Origin: an uncultured Bacillota bacterium
Lineage (GTDB): Bacteria > Bacillota > Clostridia > Christensenellales > UBA1242
Direction: 5' to 3'
Assembly: GCA_949292985.1 (NCBI GenBank)
Contig: CASFBF010000003.1
Location: 1-33,744 of the forward strand
Length of the DNA stretch: 33,744 nucleotides
Under the pieces are notes generated by a model that worked only from the letters and a program-made list of their open reading frames with translations, ran no database searches and had not been told where the DNA came from. Below are positions 15,137 to 23,304 of this stretch, piece after piece (position 1 is the stretch's first letter; every line of letters starts with the position of its first letter). The translations under genes were made by a program, and so were the position numbers.

Positions 15137-16444
15137 ATGTTTAAAACCCTTTATAATGCTTTCAAGATAAAAGATGTTAGAAGAAAGTTATTATTAACAC
15201 TTCTTCTTCTTTTCATATATAGGCTTGGATGCTGGTTGCCTATCCCAGGTTTTGATATCAGCACAATTTTGGAAGGAGAAAACAATCTTTCAAGTGGGAC
15301 AAGCATTTTTGGACTTATGAATTTGCTCAGCGGAAACGCTTTGCAAAACTGTTCTGTCCTTGCGCTTGGTGTTTCACCATATATTACCGCAAGCATTGTT
15401 ATTCAACTTTTAACAGTTGCAATTCCTTCTCTTGAACGACTTTCAAAACAAGGTGAAGACGGCAGAAGAAAAATTAACCTATATACAAGAATTGCTGCAT
15501 TAGTGTTGTCGATTGCTCAGGCAGTTGGTATTGTTGTTGCATACAGCGATGGCTTAGATGTTAACAACGCACTTTGGGCAGGCGCTCCAACTTGGCTTAT
15601 AGGAATGGGCGTAGTTATCATTCTTGTGGCGGGTGGAATGTTTACCGTTTGGATTGGTGAAAGAATTACTGATTTGGGAATTGGAAACGGTATGAGTTTG
15701 CTCATTTTCGTGGGAATTCTTTCTTCAAGCATGACTTCTATTGCAAAAGGCATTGCTCTTGCAACAGAAGATATAACAGTTGTTTGGACAATTGTTCTTT
15801 ATATTGTTGCTGTTATTTTGATTTTCGGTTTGATTGTTTTTGTGGATAGCGCAGAAAGAAAAGTGCCAATCCAATACGCAAAACAAATCAAGGGAAGAAA
15901 AATGTATGGTGGACAGAGCACATTCATTCCAATTAAAGTGAATGGCTCGGGAGTGATCCCAATTATTTTCGCTAGTGCACTTTTAACATTCCCACAATTG
16001 ATTATTTCAATTTTTGCACCTGAATCAACTTGGTATCAACAATGGCTTGGAACTAACTCTTGGCTCTACATCGTATTGCTTGCATTGTTGATTTTAGCAT
16101 TCTCATTCTTCTATGCTCAAATCACATTCAATCCAGAGGATATAAGCAAACGAATTCAGCAACAAGGTGGATTTATTCCAGGCATAAGGGCTGGAAAGCC
16201 AACAGCAGAATATTTAAAGAAAATTTCAAGAAGAATCACTTTGTTCGGTGCAATATTTTTGGCGCTGATTGCACTTATTCCATCACTGGCTTTTAAGGCA
16301 ATTGGTGATTCAATAAGTTGGGGAGTTCTTATCAACTCATTCAGTGCAACTGGACTTATGATTCTTGTTAGTGTAGCGCTTGAATTTGATAAACAACTTG
16401 AAGCGCAAATGCTTATGAGAAACTATAAAGGTTTCTTAAACTAA
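15137..16444 (+). CDS. secY: Protein translocase subunit SecY
   Basis: The 435-residue integral membrane protein has ten predicted spans, beginning with RRKLLLTLLLLFIYRLGCWL. Recognisable parts are the plug-region FGLMNLLSG, SPYITASIVIQLL in TM2, the cytosolic loop RKVPIQYAKQIKGRK with STFIPIKVNGSGVIPIIFAS, and the C5 loop NPEDISKRIQQQGGFIPGIR. SecY with SecE/SecG forms the SecA-driven export channel. Length and motifs are ordinary. It is followed by a 97-nt gap with two hairpins before adk. Confidence 0.98.
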   Translation: MFKTLYNAFKIKDVRRKLLLTLLLLFIYRLGCWLPIPGFDISTILEGENNLSSGTSIFGLMNLLSGNALQNCSVLALGVSPYITASIVIQLLTVAIPSLERLSKQGEDGRRKINLYTRIAALVLSIAQAVGIVVAYSDGLDVNNALWAGAPTWLIGMGVVIILVAGGMFTVWIGERITDLGIGNGMSLLIFVGILSSSMTSIAKGIALATEDITVVWTIVLYIVAVILIFGLIVFVDSAERKVPIQYAKQIKGRKMYGGQSTFIPIKVNGSGVIPIIFASALLTFPQLIISIFAPESTWYQQWLGTNSWLYIVLLALLILAFSFFYAQITFNPEDISKRIQQQGGFIPGIRAGKPTAEYLKKISRRITLFGAIFLALIALIPSLAFKAIGDSISWGVLINSFSATGLMILVSVALEFDKQLEAQMLMRNYKGFLN

Positions 16445-16452
16445 GGCTATTT

Positions 16453-16505
16453 CAATGGGAGGAGCACTCCTCCCGTTGTGAGCAATAGTGAAAGTTTACT
16501 TTCAC
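16453..16505 (+). other. Two perfect hairpins in the secY-adk gap
   Basis: CAATGGGAGGA (16453-16463), loop GCAC, TCCTCCCGTTG (16468-16478) gives 11 pairs, one of them G-T. GTGAAAG (16488-16494), loop TTTA, CTTTCAC (16499-16505) gives seven pairs. Neither is followed by a T run, so they are not standard terminators. They could be mRNA processing or stability elements that separate secY from adk expression (inference). Confidence 0.55.
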
Positions 16506-16541
16506 AAAAAACTGGGTATAGCCCAAATAAAAGGAGAAAAC

Positions 16542-17174
16542 ATGAGACTTGTGCTTTTAGGGGCAGCAGGAAGTGGAAAAGGCACTCTTGCAAAAAAGAT
16601 CACCAGCGATTTCGGTATTCCACAAATTTCAACTGGCGACCTTTTTAGAGAGATTGTTAAAACTGGCTCACCTCTGGGAGAACTTGTTAAAGGTTATCTC
16701 GATAAGGGCGCGCTTGTTCCAAATGAAGTAACTTTTGATGTTCTGAAAAACAGAATTTCACAAGCAGACTGCAAAAACGGATTTATTTTAGATGGCTTTC
16801 CACGCTCGTTAGATCAAGCCAAAATGCTTGAAAAAGTAACCGAAGTTGATGCAGTTATTAGCGTAGAACTTGATTTTGAAGAACTTGAAAAAAGACTTGT
16901 TTCAAGAAGAACTTGCCCAAAATGTGGCGACATTGACAATGTTAATTACCAAGGTTTTACTGGTAGTTGCAGAAAATGTGGCACAAAATTGTTTCAGCGT
17001 GATGACGATAAACCTGAGGCAATAAAGGCTCGTCTGGAAGTTTATAAAAACAATATTACACCACTTATAAACTTCTACGGTGATAAGGTGTTTAAAGTTT
17101 CAAGCGCAGGTTCGCCTGATGAAACATATGCACCTGTAAAAACTTTTTTGGTTAAATTGGAGGCAAAAATTTGA
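16542..17174 (+). CDS. adk: Adenylate kinase
   Basis: The 210-residue enzyme (ATP + AMP to 2 ADP) starts MRLVLLGAAGSGKGT at 16542 with AAAGGAG upstream. An earlier in-frame ATG at 16488 would lie inside a hairpin and lacks a ribosome binding site. The P-loop GAAGSGKGT is at residues 7-15, the AMP-site ISTGDLFRE at 29-37, and FILDGFPRS at 81-89. The LID domain carries a structural zinc Cys4 site at C125, C128, C143 and C146, the Gram-positive form. The stop overlaps the TTG start of map by four bases. Confidence 0.97.
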   Translation: MRLVLLGAAGSGKGTLAKKITSDFGIPQISTGDLFREIVKTGSPLGELVKGYLDKGALVPNEVTFDVLKNRISQADCKNGFILDGFPRSLDQAKMLEKVTEVDAVISVELDFEELEKRLVSRRTCPKCGDIDNVNYQGFTGSCRKCGTKLFQRDDDKPEAIKARLEVYKNNITPLINFYGDKVFKVSSAGSPDETYAPVKTFLVKLEAKI

Positions 17175-17914
17175 ACCATTTTTCGCCAGCAGAAATTGTT
17201 TTAATGAAAAAAGCGGGGGCTTTAACAAGAGACGCACTTAACTACGCCGAAACACTTATAAAGCCTGGCATTTCAACGTTAGAACTTGACAACTGCGTAA
17301 AAAAGTTTATAATAAATAGTGGTGGTCAGCCTTCTTTTTTGGGGTATGAGGGATTCCCAGGAAGCATTTGTGCTTCGGTCAACGAAATGGTTGTGCATGG
17401 AATTCCGTCTGCTGAAATTATATTGAAAGAGGGCGACATTATCAGTATTGATGTTGGAGTTATATATAAAGGCTTCAATGGAGATGCTGCAAGAACCTTT
17501 CCTGTTGGGAAAATTTCTCCTGAAAAGGCAAGGCTTATTGAAGTTACTAAACAAAGTTTCTTCGAAGGCATTAAGCATTTAAAAGTGGGAGAAAGACTTG
17601 GCAAAGTTTCGCATGCTATACAAACTTATGCTGAAAAGCATGGTTACAGTGTAGTGCGAGAACTTGTAGGGCATGGTATCGGCAGAAAAATGCACGAACC
17701 ACCAAACATTCCTAATTACGGCAAAGAAACCGATGGCCCAATTGTAACCGACGGCGCTTGCCTAGCGATTGAACCTATGATAAACATGGGCAAGAAAGAA
17801 ATCGCTATGCTTAGAGATGGTTGGGGAATTGTAACGCGAGACCATATGCCATCTGCTCACTATGAAAACACTGTTTTTGTAAGCAAAGATGGTGTTGAAA
17901 TTCTAACTTTGTAG
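17171..17914 (+). CDS. map: Methionine aminopeptidase, type I
   Basis: The 247-residue enzyme removes the N-terminal methionine from new proteins. Its start is TTG, overlapping the adk stop (TTGA), with GGAGG upstream. The pita-bread fold and all five metal ligands are visible: D94 (SIDVG), D105 (NGDAARTF), H168 (GHGIG), E201 (IEPM) and E232 (HYENT). It is type I, with no insertion and no zinc-finger extension. The position after adk is standard. Confidence 0.97.
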   Translation: MNHFSPAEIVLMKKAGALTRDALNYAETLIKPGISTLELDNCVKKFIINSGGQPSFLGYEGFPGSICASVNEMVVHGIPSAEIILKEGDIISIDVGVIYKGFNGDAARTFPVGKISPEKARLIEVTKQSFFEGIKHLKVGERLGKVSHAIQTYAEKHGYSVVRELVGHGIGRKMHEPPNIPNYGKETDGPIVTDGACLAIEPMINMGKKEIAMLRDGWGIVTRDHMPSAHYENTVFVSKDGVEILTL

Positions 17915-17921
17915 GTGGACT

Positions 17922-18188
17922 ATGCAGGTTGGAGACATTGTTTTAGCAACAAAAGGAAAGGAAAAAAATGACATCTTTGTGGTTGTAAAAATTGAAAACC
18001 GATTTGTCTATATAGCAAATGGGAAAAGAGTTTCAGTTTTTAAACCAAAAAAGAAAAATGAGAAACACATTCAAAAAGTTTCAAAACAAAGATTTTTGCT
18101 TAGCGATGAAAAAGATATTAAAGTCGATGCCGCTGTGCGAAAATATCTAAAAACCCAAAAGGAGAGGATATGTCAAAAGAAGATGTAA
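17922..18188 (+). CDS. KOW-domain RNA-binding protein (L14e/L6e-like)
   Basis: The 88-residue basic protein begins [20 protein letters not shown], a KOW-like beta motif, and ends in a lysine-rich helical tail. Small KOW proteins of the L14E/L6E/L27E-like family are commonly encoded between map and infA in Clostridia and Bacilli. Their function is not well defined; binding to rRNA is presumed from the fold. It overlaps infA by 19 bp, so the infA ribosome binding site lies within its coding region. Confidence 0.88.
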   Translation: MQVGDIVLATKGKEKNDIFVVVKIENRFVYIANGKRVSVFKPKKKNEKHIQKVSKQRFLLSDEKDIKVDAAVRKYLKTQKERICQKKM

Positions 18189-18391
18189 TTGAATTTGAAG
18201 GTGTGGTGGAGGAATTATTGCCTAATTCCACATTTAAAGTTCGCCTCATCAATGGGCATGTCATTATCGCTTACATCTCTGGCAAACTTAGAGTGCATTG
18301 CATTAGAGTTGTGGAAGGAGATAAAGTAAAAGTCGAAATGAGCCCTTACGACCTTACAAAAGGCCGAATTACATGGCGAGATAAGGGCTAA
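18170..18391 (+). CDS. infA: Translation initiation factor IF-1
   Basis: The 73-residue single S1/OB-fold protein ([20 protein letters not shown], then [20 protein letters not shown] and [17 protein letters not shown]) is IF-1, which occupies the 30S A site during initiation. The overlap with the preceding KOW gene indicates translational coupling; AGGAGAGG lies before the ATG. An isoleucine, HVIIAY, stands where many have HVLAH. Confidence 0.97.
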   Translation: MSKEDVIEFEGVVEELLPNSTFKVRLINGHVIIAYISGKLRVHCIRVVEGDKVKVEMSPYDLTKGRITWRDKG

Positions 18392-18404
18392 GAAGGAGTA
18401 AATT

Positions 18405-18521
18405 ATGAAAGTAAGAGCATCCGTTAAACCTATTTGCGATAAGTGCAAAGTTATTAAAAGAGACGGGAAAGTTATGGTTATTTGCCCTAAAAGTGCTAAG
18501 CACAAACAAACTCAGGGCTAA
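18405..18521 (+). CDS. rpmJ: 50S ribosomal protein L36
   Basis: A 38-residue ORF reads [20 protein letters not shown] and continues to [13 protein letters not shown]. The C-C-C-H zinc ribbon is intact: C11, C14, C27 and a histidine at 33. GAAGGAG precedes the ATG. It is one residue longer than the usual 37-residue Gram-positive form. It lies in the standard place between infA and rpsM. Confidence 0.97.
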   Translation: MKVRASVKPICDKCKVIKRDGKVMVICPKSAKHKQTQG

Positions 18522-18539
18522 AATTAAGGAGATAAAAAT

Positions 18540-18917
18540 ATGGCAAGAATTGCAGGTGTAGACCTTCCAAGAGAAAAAAGATTAGAAATAGGGCTTACCT
18601 ATATCTATGGTATCGGCCAAGTTACAGCCGGTAAAATTTGTGCTGAAACAAAAATCAGCCCAGACATTAGAGTTAAAGATTTGACTGATGACCAAATCGC
18701 TAAACTTCGTTCTTATATCGAACACAATGTTACCGTTGAGGGAGATCTTAGAAAAAAAGTTAGTCTTGACATTAAAAAATTGAACGAAATGGGCTGCTAT
18801 CGTGGAATTCGTCACCGTAAAGGGCTTCCTGTTCGTGGACAAAACACACGTAACAATTGCAGAACAAGAAAAGGACCAAGAAGAGCTGTTGCTGGCTCAT
18901 CTAAGAAGGGTAAATAA
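18540..18917 (+). CDS. rpsM: 30S ribosomal protein S13
   Basis: The 125-residue S13 starts [20 protein letters not shown], has the helix-hairpin region [14 protein letters not shown], and the conserved C-terminal [17 protein letters not shown] that contacts the P-site tRNA. Length and position are typical of the alpha operon. Confidence 0.98.
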   Translation: MARIAGVDLPREKRLEIGLTYIYGIGQVTAGKICAETKISPDIRVKDLTDDQIAKLRSYIEHNVTVEGDLRKKVSLDIKKLNEMGCYRGIRHRKGLPVRGQNTRNNCRTRKGPRRAVAGSSKKGK

Positions 18918-18929
18918 GGAGATTAAACA

Positions 18930-19343
18930 ATGGCAACAAAAACTAACACAAAAACTAAAAAAACCACAACCAGAGTTAAAAAGAGAGTTTCTAAGAACAT
19001 TTCTAATGGACAAGTTCATATTAAAACTTCTTTCAACAACACCATTGTAACCTTCTCTGATGCAGAGGGCAACGTTATTTCATGGTGCAGTTCTGGTAAA
19101 CTTGGGCTTAAAGGCTCAAAGAAAAGCACACCTTTTGCTGCTCAAACATGTGTTGAAGAAGCTGCAAAAGTGGCAAAAGAACATGGCCTCAACTCTGTTG
19201 AAGTTTATGTTAAAGGTCCTGGCAGCGGAAGAGAAGCTGCAATCAGGGCTCTTCAAAATTGCGAACTCAATGTAACTCTTATCAAGGATGTTTCTCCAAT
19301 TGCACACAATGGATGCAGACCTCCTAAGGTTAGAAGAGTTTAA
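18930..19343 (+). CDS. rpsK: 30S ribosomal protein S11
   Basis: The 137-residue protein has a short lysine/threonine-rich N-terminal tail and then the S11 core: [20 protein letters not shown], the signature [15 protein letters not shown], and the terminal [19 protein letters not shown]11 lies on the 30S platform next to the E-site mRNA. Confidence 0.98.
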   Translation: MATKTNTKTKKTTTRVKKRVSKNISNGQVHIKTSFNNTIVTFSDAEGNVISWCSSGKLGLKGSKKSTPFAAQTCVEEAAKVAKEHGLNSVEVYVKGPGSGREAAIRALQNCELNVTLIKDVSPIAHNGCRPPKVRRV

Positions 19344-19357
19344 AAGGAGAATTACTT

Positions 19358-19984
19358 ATGGCAAGAACTATTGAACCTGACTGCCGTCAGTGTAGAAGAG
19401 AAGGTTGCAAACTTTTCCTTAAAGGAGAAAGATGCACAACAAAAAAATGTGCTATGGAAAGACGCCCAGTTATTCCTGGCCAACATGGCAATTCACGCAG
19501 AAGAGTTACATTTACTGAATATGGCTCACAACTTCGTGAAAAACAAAAAATTAAAAGAATTTATGGCTTGTTAGAAAACCAGATGCGCACTTATTATGAA
19601 GAAGCAGAAAGAATGAAAGGCATCACTGGTGATAACATGCTCTCTCTAATTGAAAGAAGACTTGACAATGTTGTTTATAGAATGGGCATTGGTGCAAGCA
19701 GAAAACAAAGCCGTCAAATGGTTAACCATGGGCTTATAACAGTTAATGGCAGAAGAGTTGATATCGCTTCTTATATTGTTAAAGCAGGTGATGAGATTGC
19801 TGTTAAAGAAAACAAACTTGACAAAACAATGATTAAAGCACTTAAAGGTATGAAAATTGTTATGCCAAAATGGCTTGAATTTAACAGTGAAACTCTTAAA
19901 GGAAAAATACTTGCTCTTCCTCAAAGAGATGATATTGATGCTGACATTAAAGAACGTCTTGTAATCGAGCTTTATTCGAGATAA
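19358..19984 (+). CDS. rpsD: 30S ribosomal protein S4 (zinc form)
   Basis: The 208-residue S4 keeps a Cys cluster at the N-terminus (C9, C12, C17, C26, C31 in PDCRQCRREGCKLFLKGERC and the following TTKKC), the zinc-binding C+ form. The S4 RNA-binding domain carries LDNVVYRMGIGASRKQSRQM and NHGLITVNGRRVDIAS. S4 nucleates 30S assembly and in many bacteria represses the alpha operon; no separate S4-type leader is seen here because rpsD is inside the long operon. Confidence 0.97.
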   Translation: MARTIEPDCRQCRREGCKLFLKGERCTTKKCAMERRPVIPGQHGNSRRRVTFTEYGSQLREKQKIKRIYGLLENQMRTYYEEAERMKGITGDNMLSLIERRLDNVVYRMGIGASRKQSRQMVNHGLITVNGRRVDIASYIVKAGDEIAVKENKLDKTMIKALKGMKIVMPKWLEFNSETLKGKILALPQRDDIDADIKERLVIELYSR

Positions 19985-20000
19985 TTGGAGGGATAAAATT

Positions 20001-20954
20001 ATGATGGAAATGGAAAAACCAAAAATCGTTTGTGAAGAAACAGAAGGTGGCGCTTACGCTAGATTTACTGTTGAACCACTTGAAAAAGGTTATGGAATTA
20101 CACTTGGAAACTGCATGAGAAGAACACTTCTTTCTTCACTTCCTGGCTCAGCACCTATTGCTGTAAGAATTGCAGGTGTGCCACACGAGTTTTCAACAAT
20201 CAGAGGTGTAACAGAAGATGTTGTAGACATCATCTTAAATCTTAAAACTTTGTTTGTTAAAGTTAACAATAAAGAAAGAAATTTTGTTACATTTTTAAGA
20301 CTCAAAAAACAAGGCGCAGGAGAAGTTACTGCAAGAGATTTTGAGCCAAATGATGAAGTTGAAATTCTTAATCCAGACCTTCACATTTGCACAATGGACG
20401 ACGGCGCCGTGCTTGACATGGATGTTATGATTGGCAATGGAAGAGGTTATGTTCCAAGCGCTCAAAACAAAACAAAGTTTGATAATATTGACTTTATCGC
20501 TATGGACTCGCTTTTCTCACCAGTGAAGAGAGTTAATTTCAGCGTTGAAGCAACCCGTGTTGGACAAAGCGTAGATTTTGATAAACTTGTTTTGGAAGTT
20601 GAAACAAATGGCACTATTAAAGCAACTGAAATTGTTTCTCTTGCAGGCAAAATCATGATGGAACATGTTGGATTGTTTGTTGAACTTTGTGAAGACATGG
20701 CAAACGAACAAATTTTGGTTTCTAAGGAAGAAGACAAACAAGTTAAAATTTTGGAACTTCCAATAGAAGAAATGGACCTTTCAGTTAGGTCATACAACTG
20801 CCTCAAACGTGCAGGAGTTAACACTGTTGAGGATATTGTGAAGAAATCAAGAGCCGATATGCTTAAAGTTAAAAACCTTGGAATTAAATCAATCGACGAG
20901 GTTATTCAAAAACTTGAAAGTTATGGCCTTTCACTTCGCAAAGATGAAGAATAA
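20001..20954 (+). CDS. rpoA: DNA-directed RNA polymerase subunit alpha
   Basis: The 317-residue alpha subunit has an N-terminal dimerisation and assembly domain (FTVEPLEKGYGITLGNCMRR, then LLSSLPGSAPIAVRIAGVPH). A linker at about residues 230-245 leads to the C-terminal domain, with LPIEEMDLSVRSYNCLKRAG and VKNLGIKSIDEVIQKLESYG, which binds UP elements and activators. GGAGGG lies upstream of the ATG at 20001; ATGs at 20004 and 20010 are alternatives. Confidence 0.98.
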   Translation: MMEMEKPKIVCEETEGGAYARFTVEPLEKGYGITLGNCMRRTLLSSLPGSAPIAVRIAGVPHEFSTIRGVTEDVVDIILNLKTLFVKVNNKERNFVTFLRLKKQGAGEVTARDFEPNDEVEILNPDLHICTMDDGAVLDMDVMIGNGRGYVPSAQNKTKFDNIDFIAMDSLFSPVKRVNFSVEATRVGQSVDFDKLVLEVETNGTIKATEIVSLAGKIMMEHVGLFVELCEDMANEQILVSKEEDKQVKILELPIEEMDLSVRSYNCLKRAGVNTVEDIVKKSRADMLKVKNLGIKSIDEVIQKLESYGLSLRKDEE

Positions 20955-20966
20955 AAGGAGAGAACA

Positions 20967-21476
20967 ATGGCTAACGATAAACTTGGTAGACCATCCAAAG
21001 AAAGAGCGGCTATGCTTAGAGGTTTAGTAACCGATCTTTTGTGGTATGGAAAAATTCAAACAACCCTTGCAAAAGCAAAGTCTGTTCGTTCTGAGGCCGA
21101 AAAACTTTTAACCGCAGCAATCAAAACATATAAGGATACTGTTACAGTAACAAAAGAAATCAAAGATGACAAAGGTGTTAAAGTTAAAACCGAAGTTGTT
21201 AATGATGGACCTAAAAAACTTGCTGCAAGAAGAAAAATTATGGCTTATGTTTACGATAAGCAAGAACAACGCGCAGACAAAGAGGCTAAATCTGCTTTTC
21301 AGGCAAGAACAGAGGGCATCAATCATCCACTTCTTGAAAAGATTTTCAATGTTTATGCTCCAAAGTATGCAGAGCGTGCTGAAAAACTTGGACAAGGTGG
21401 CGGATATACTCGCATCATCAAACTTGGAATGCGCAGAGGCGATGCTGCTGAAATGGCAGTGATTGAACTTATTTAA
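20967..21476 (+). CDS. rplQ: 50S ribosomal protein L17 with internal insertion
   Basis: The 169-residue L17 keeps the family ends: LGRPSKERAAMLRGLVTDLL at the start and GGYTRIIKLGMRRGDAAEMA with VIELI at the end. Between residues about 52 and 85 there is an extra Lys/Val/Thr-rich segment (TVTVTKEIKDDKGVKVKTEV) not present in the ~115-125-residue forms. I recall similar insertions in L17 of some Clostridia, which would fit the taxonomic call. It is the last gene of the superoperon and is followed by a strong terminator. Confidence 0.96.
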   Translation: MANDKLGRPSKERAAMLRGLVTDLLWYGKIQTTLAKAKSVRSEAEKLLTAAIKTYKDTVTVTKEIKDDKGVKVKTEVVNDGPKKLAARRKIMAYVYDKQEQRADKEAKSAFQARTEGINHPLLEKIFNVYAPKYAERAEKLGQGGGYTRIIKLGMRRGDAAEMAVIELI

Positions 21477-21493
21477 GTTTAGGGAAAATAATT

Positions 21494-21527
21494 ACACGGA
21501 TAAAATTATATCCGTGTTTTTTATTTT
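21494..21527 (+). terminator. Terminator of the ribosomal superoperon
   Basis: ACACGGATA (21494-21502), loop AAATTA, TATCCGTGT (21509-21517) is a nine-bp perfect stem followed by TTTTTATTTTT. It is the first strong terminator after the promoter at 5668. Confidence 0.92.
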
Positions 21528-21595
21528 TAATAAATATTTTAATATAAAAAATATATTTTTTTTCACAAAATAATTAAATAATCATATTATTTTAT

Positions 21596-22447
21596 ATGAA
21601 AATAAAAATAAAAAGAATAAAAAATGTAAAATTAAAAAATTATTGTTCATTTAAAATAGGTGGAAAAGCAAAATGTATTTATTTTCCTGAAAATATAAGG
21701 GAAATAAAATATCTATTAAATTATTTAAAAAATAAAAATAAAGATTATTTTATTTTAGGAAATGGAACAAATATTTTATTTCCAGATAAAAAAATAAAAA
21801 AAATAATTATTTGTTTAAAAAATATAAAAGAAATACAAATAAATGAAAATGAAATTGTTTGTGGCGCTGGTGTAAGTCTTTTTGAACTAAATAAAATTTG
21901 CGCTGAAAATAATTTGGCTGGTTTGGAATTTACTTTTGGCATACCCGGAAGTGTTGGAGGGGCAGTCGCTATGAATGCGGGTGCTTTTGGAGGAGAGATA
22001 TGTAACTATCTTTCGGAAATTGTAGTATGTCGAAATGGTGAAATTTTTTCTAGACAGAATTTTAAATTTTCATATCGCAAGGGCCCACTTGAAAATGGTG
22101 AAATTTTGTTGTATGCAAAATTTAAGTTAAAAGATGATGAAAAGCAAAAAATAATTGAAAAACAATGCGAATATTTGCAAAAACGGCGTTGCACACAACC
22201 ATATAAAGAATTTAGCGCTGGAAGTGTGTTTAAACGAAACGGAGACATTTTTCCTGCCAAACTTATAGATGAGTGGGGACTTAAAGGTTTGCAAATTGGT
22301 GGTGCTAAGATTTCAGAAAAACATGCGGGTTTTATTGTTAATGTTGGCAATGCGAAACAAAGCGATGTTTTGACTTTGATGGAATTGATAGAATGGGTGG
22401 CAAAAAGCAAAGGCTATAATTTTGAAAGAGAAATTAAGGTTTTGTAA
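21596..22447 (+). CDS. murB: UDP-N-acetylenolpyruvoylglucosamine reductase (MurB)
   Basis: The 283-residue FAD enzyme reduces UDP-GlcNAc-enolpyruvate to UDP-MurNAc. Visible features are KNYCSFKIGGKAKCIYFPEN, the FAD loop GNGTNILF, IPGSVGGAVAMNAGAFGGEI, the catalytic-serine region FSAGSVFKRNGD, and a terminal glutamate (EREIKVL). It is a type II MurB. No Shine-Dalgarno is visible, and about 75 bases before the ATG are nearly pure A/T. The first ~85 codons use almost only A/T-ending and AAA/ATA/AAT codons (about 12-15% GC by eye), while the rest of the gene has normal composition. The protein still looks complete, only Lys/Ile-rich at the N-terminus. Confidence 0.95.
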   Translation: MKIKIKRIKNVKLKNYCSFKIGGKAKCIYFPENIREIKYLLNYLKNKNKDYFILGNGTNILFPDKKIKKIIICLKNIKEIQINENEIVCGAGVSLFELNKICAENNLAGLEFTFGIPGSVGGAVAMNAGAFGGEICNYLSEIVVCRNGEIFSRQNFKFSYRKGPLENGEILLYAKFKLKDDEKQKIIEKQCEYLQKRRCTQPYKEFSAGSVFKRNGDIFPAKLIDEWGLKGLQIGGAKISEKHAGFIVNVGNAKQSDVLTLMELIEWVAKSKGYNFEREIKVL

Positions 22448-22494
22448 CGAAACATATAAACTTAATGTTTTATTAAATTTACATTTCTCTATGC

Positions 22495-22523
22495 TTGCAA
22501 AAGTTAAGCCAAATTGATATACT
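22495..22523 (+). promoter_or_regulatory. Promoter of the PHP-whiA-dnaE-pfk unit
   Basis: TTGCAA (22495-22500), 17 bp and TATACT (22518-22523) lie 18 bp before the ATG at 22541, whose RBS is AGAGGGG. The four downstream genes follow with gaps of at most nine bp or overlaps. Confidence 0.65.
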
Positions 22524-22540
22524 TGTTCAGAGGGGTTATC

Positions 22541-23302
22541 ATGATACTTTTTGGCGATTATCATACACATACGGTGTATTCAAAACATAACCATGGCAAA
22601 GGAACAGTTTTGCAAAATGCAACTGTTGCAGCAGAAAAGGGGTTAAAGCAAATTGCAGTTACAGATCACGGATTTAACCATGAGTTTTTTGCGGTAAAAA
22701 GAAAAGAATTGCCTCAAATTCGTGAGGAAATTTTGAACGCAAAAGAAATTACGGGTGTTGATATTTTATTAGGCGTTGAAGCAAACTTAATTTCTCTTTC
22801 TGGCGAAGTAGATTTGAAAGAAGAGGATTATGATAAACTTGATATTATTCTTATGGGGCATCATAAACTTGTTAAAACACCAACTTTGCGGGACAAGTTT
22901 AAATTGATGTATGCAAACATGGCTGGCTCACCTTACAAACCAAGTGCGGACAGGCTTGCGAGAAATACAACTGCATTTTTAAAGGCGCTTGACAAGTATC
23001 CAATTGATGTTATTACTCATCTTAATTATGGTTGCCCAACCGATACTTTGGCTGTGGCTAGGCTTGCAAGGCAAAAGGGAGTGCTTGTAGAACTGAATGG
23101 TAAAAGAGTGAATTTTACCGACGAAGAAGTGCTTACTATGGCTGAGGAAGGAGTTAAATTTATTATAAACTCTGATGCTCACTCTCCAAGTCAGGTAGGA
23201 GAATGTAACAGAGCAGTAAATTTGATTTATAGGTTAAATATTCCGTCAAATTTAATTGTAAATCTTGACAAAGAGCCAAGTTTTCAAAAGAAGAGGGGCT
23301 GA
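22541..23302 (+). CDS. PHP-domain metal-dependent phosphoesterase
   Basis: The 253-residue protein is a stand-alone PHP (polymerase and histidinol phosphatase) domain of the YcdX/HisK-like type. Metal-ligand motifs run in the usual order: DYHTHTVYSKHNHGKG, VTDHGFNH, GVEAN, MGHHKLV, VITHLNYG and INSDAHSPSQVG. Such enzymes hydrolyse phosphomonoesters with a trinuclear metal centre; the substrate cannot be read from the sequence. The ATG at 22541 is preferred over one nine codons upstream because AGAGGGG precedes it. In many Clostridia this gene lies with murB, rapZ, yvcK and whiA; rapZ and yvcK are absent here. Confidence 0.9.
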   Translation: MILFGDYHTHTVYSKHNHGKGTVLQNATVAAEKGLKQIAVTDHGFNHEFFAVKRKELPQIREEILNAKEITGVDILLGVEANLISLSGEVDLKEEDYDKLDIILMGHHKLVKTPTLRDKFKLMYANMAGSPYKPSADRLARNTTAFLKALDKYPIDVITHLNYGCPTDTLAVARLARQKGVLVELNGKRVNFTDEEVLTMAEEGVKFIINSDAHSPSQVGECNRAVNLIYRLNIPSNLIVNLDKEPSFQKKRG

Positions 23303-23304
23303 TT

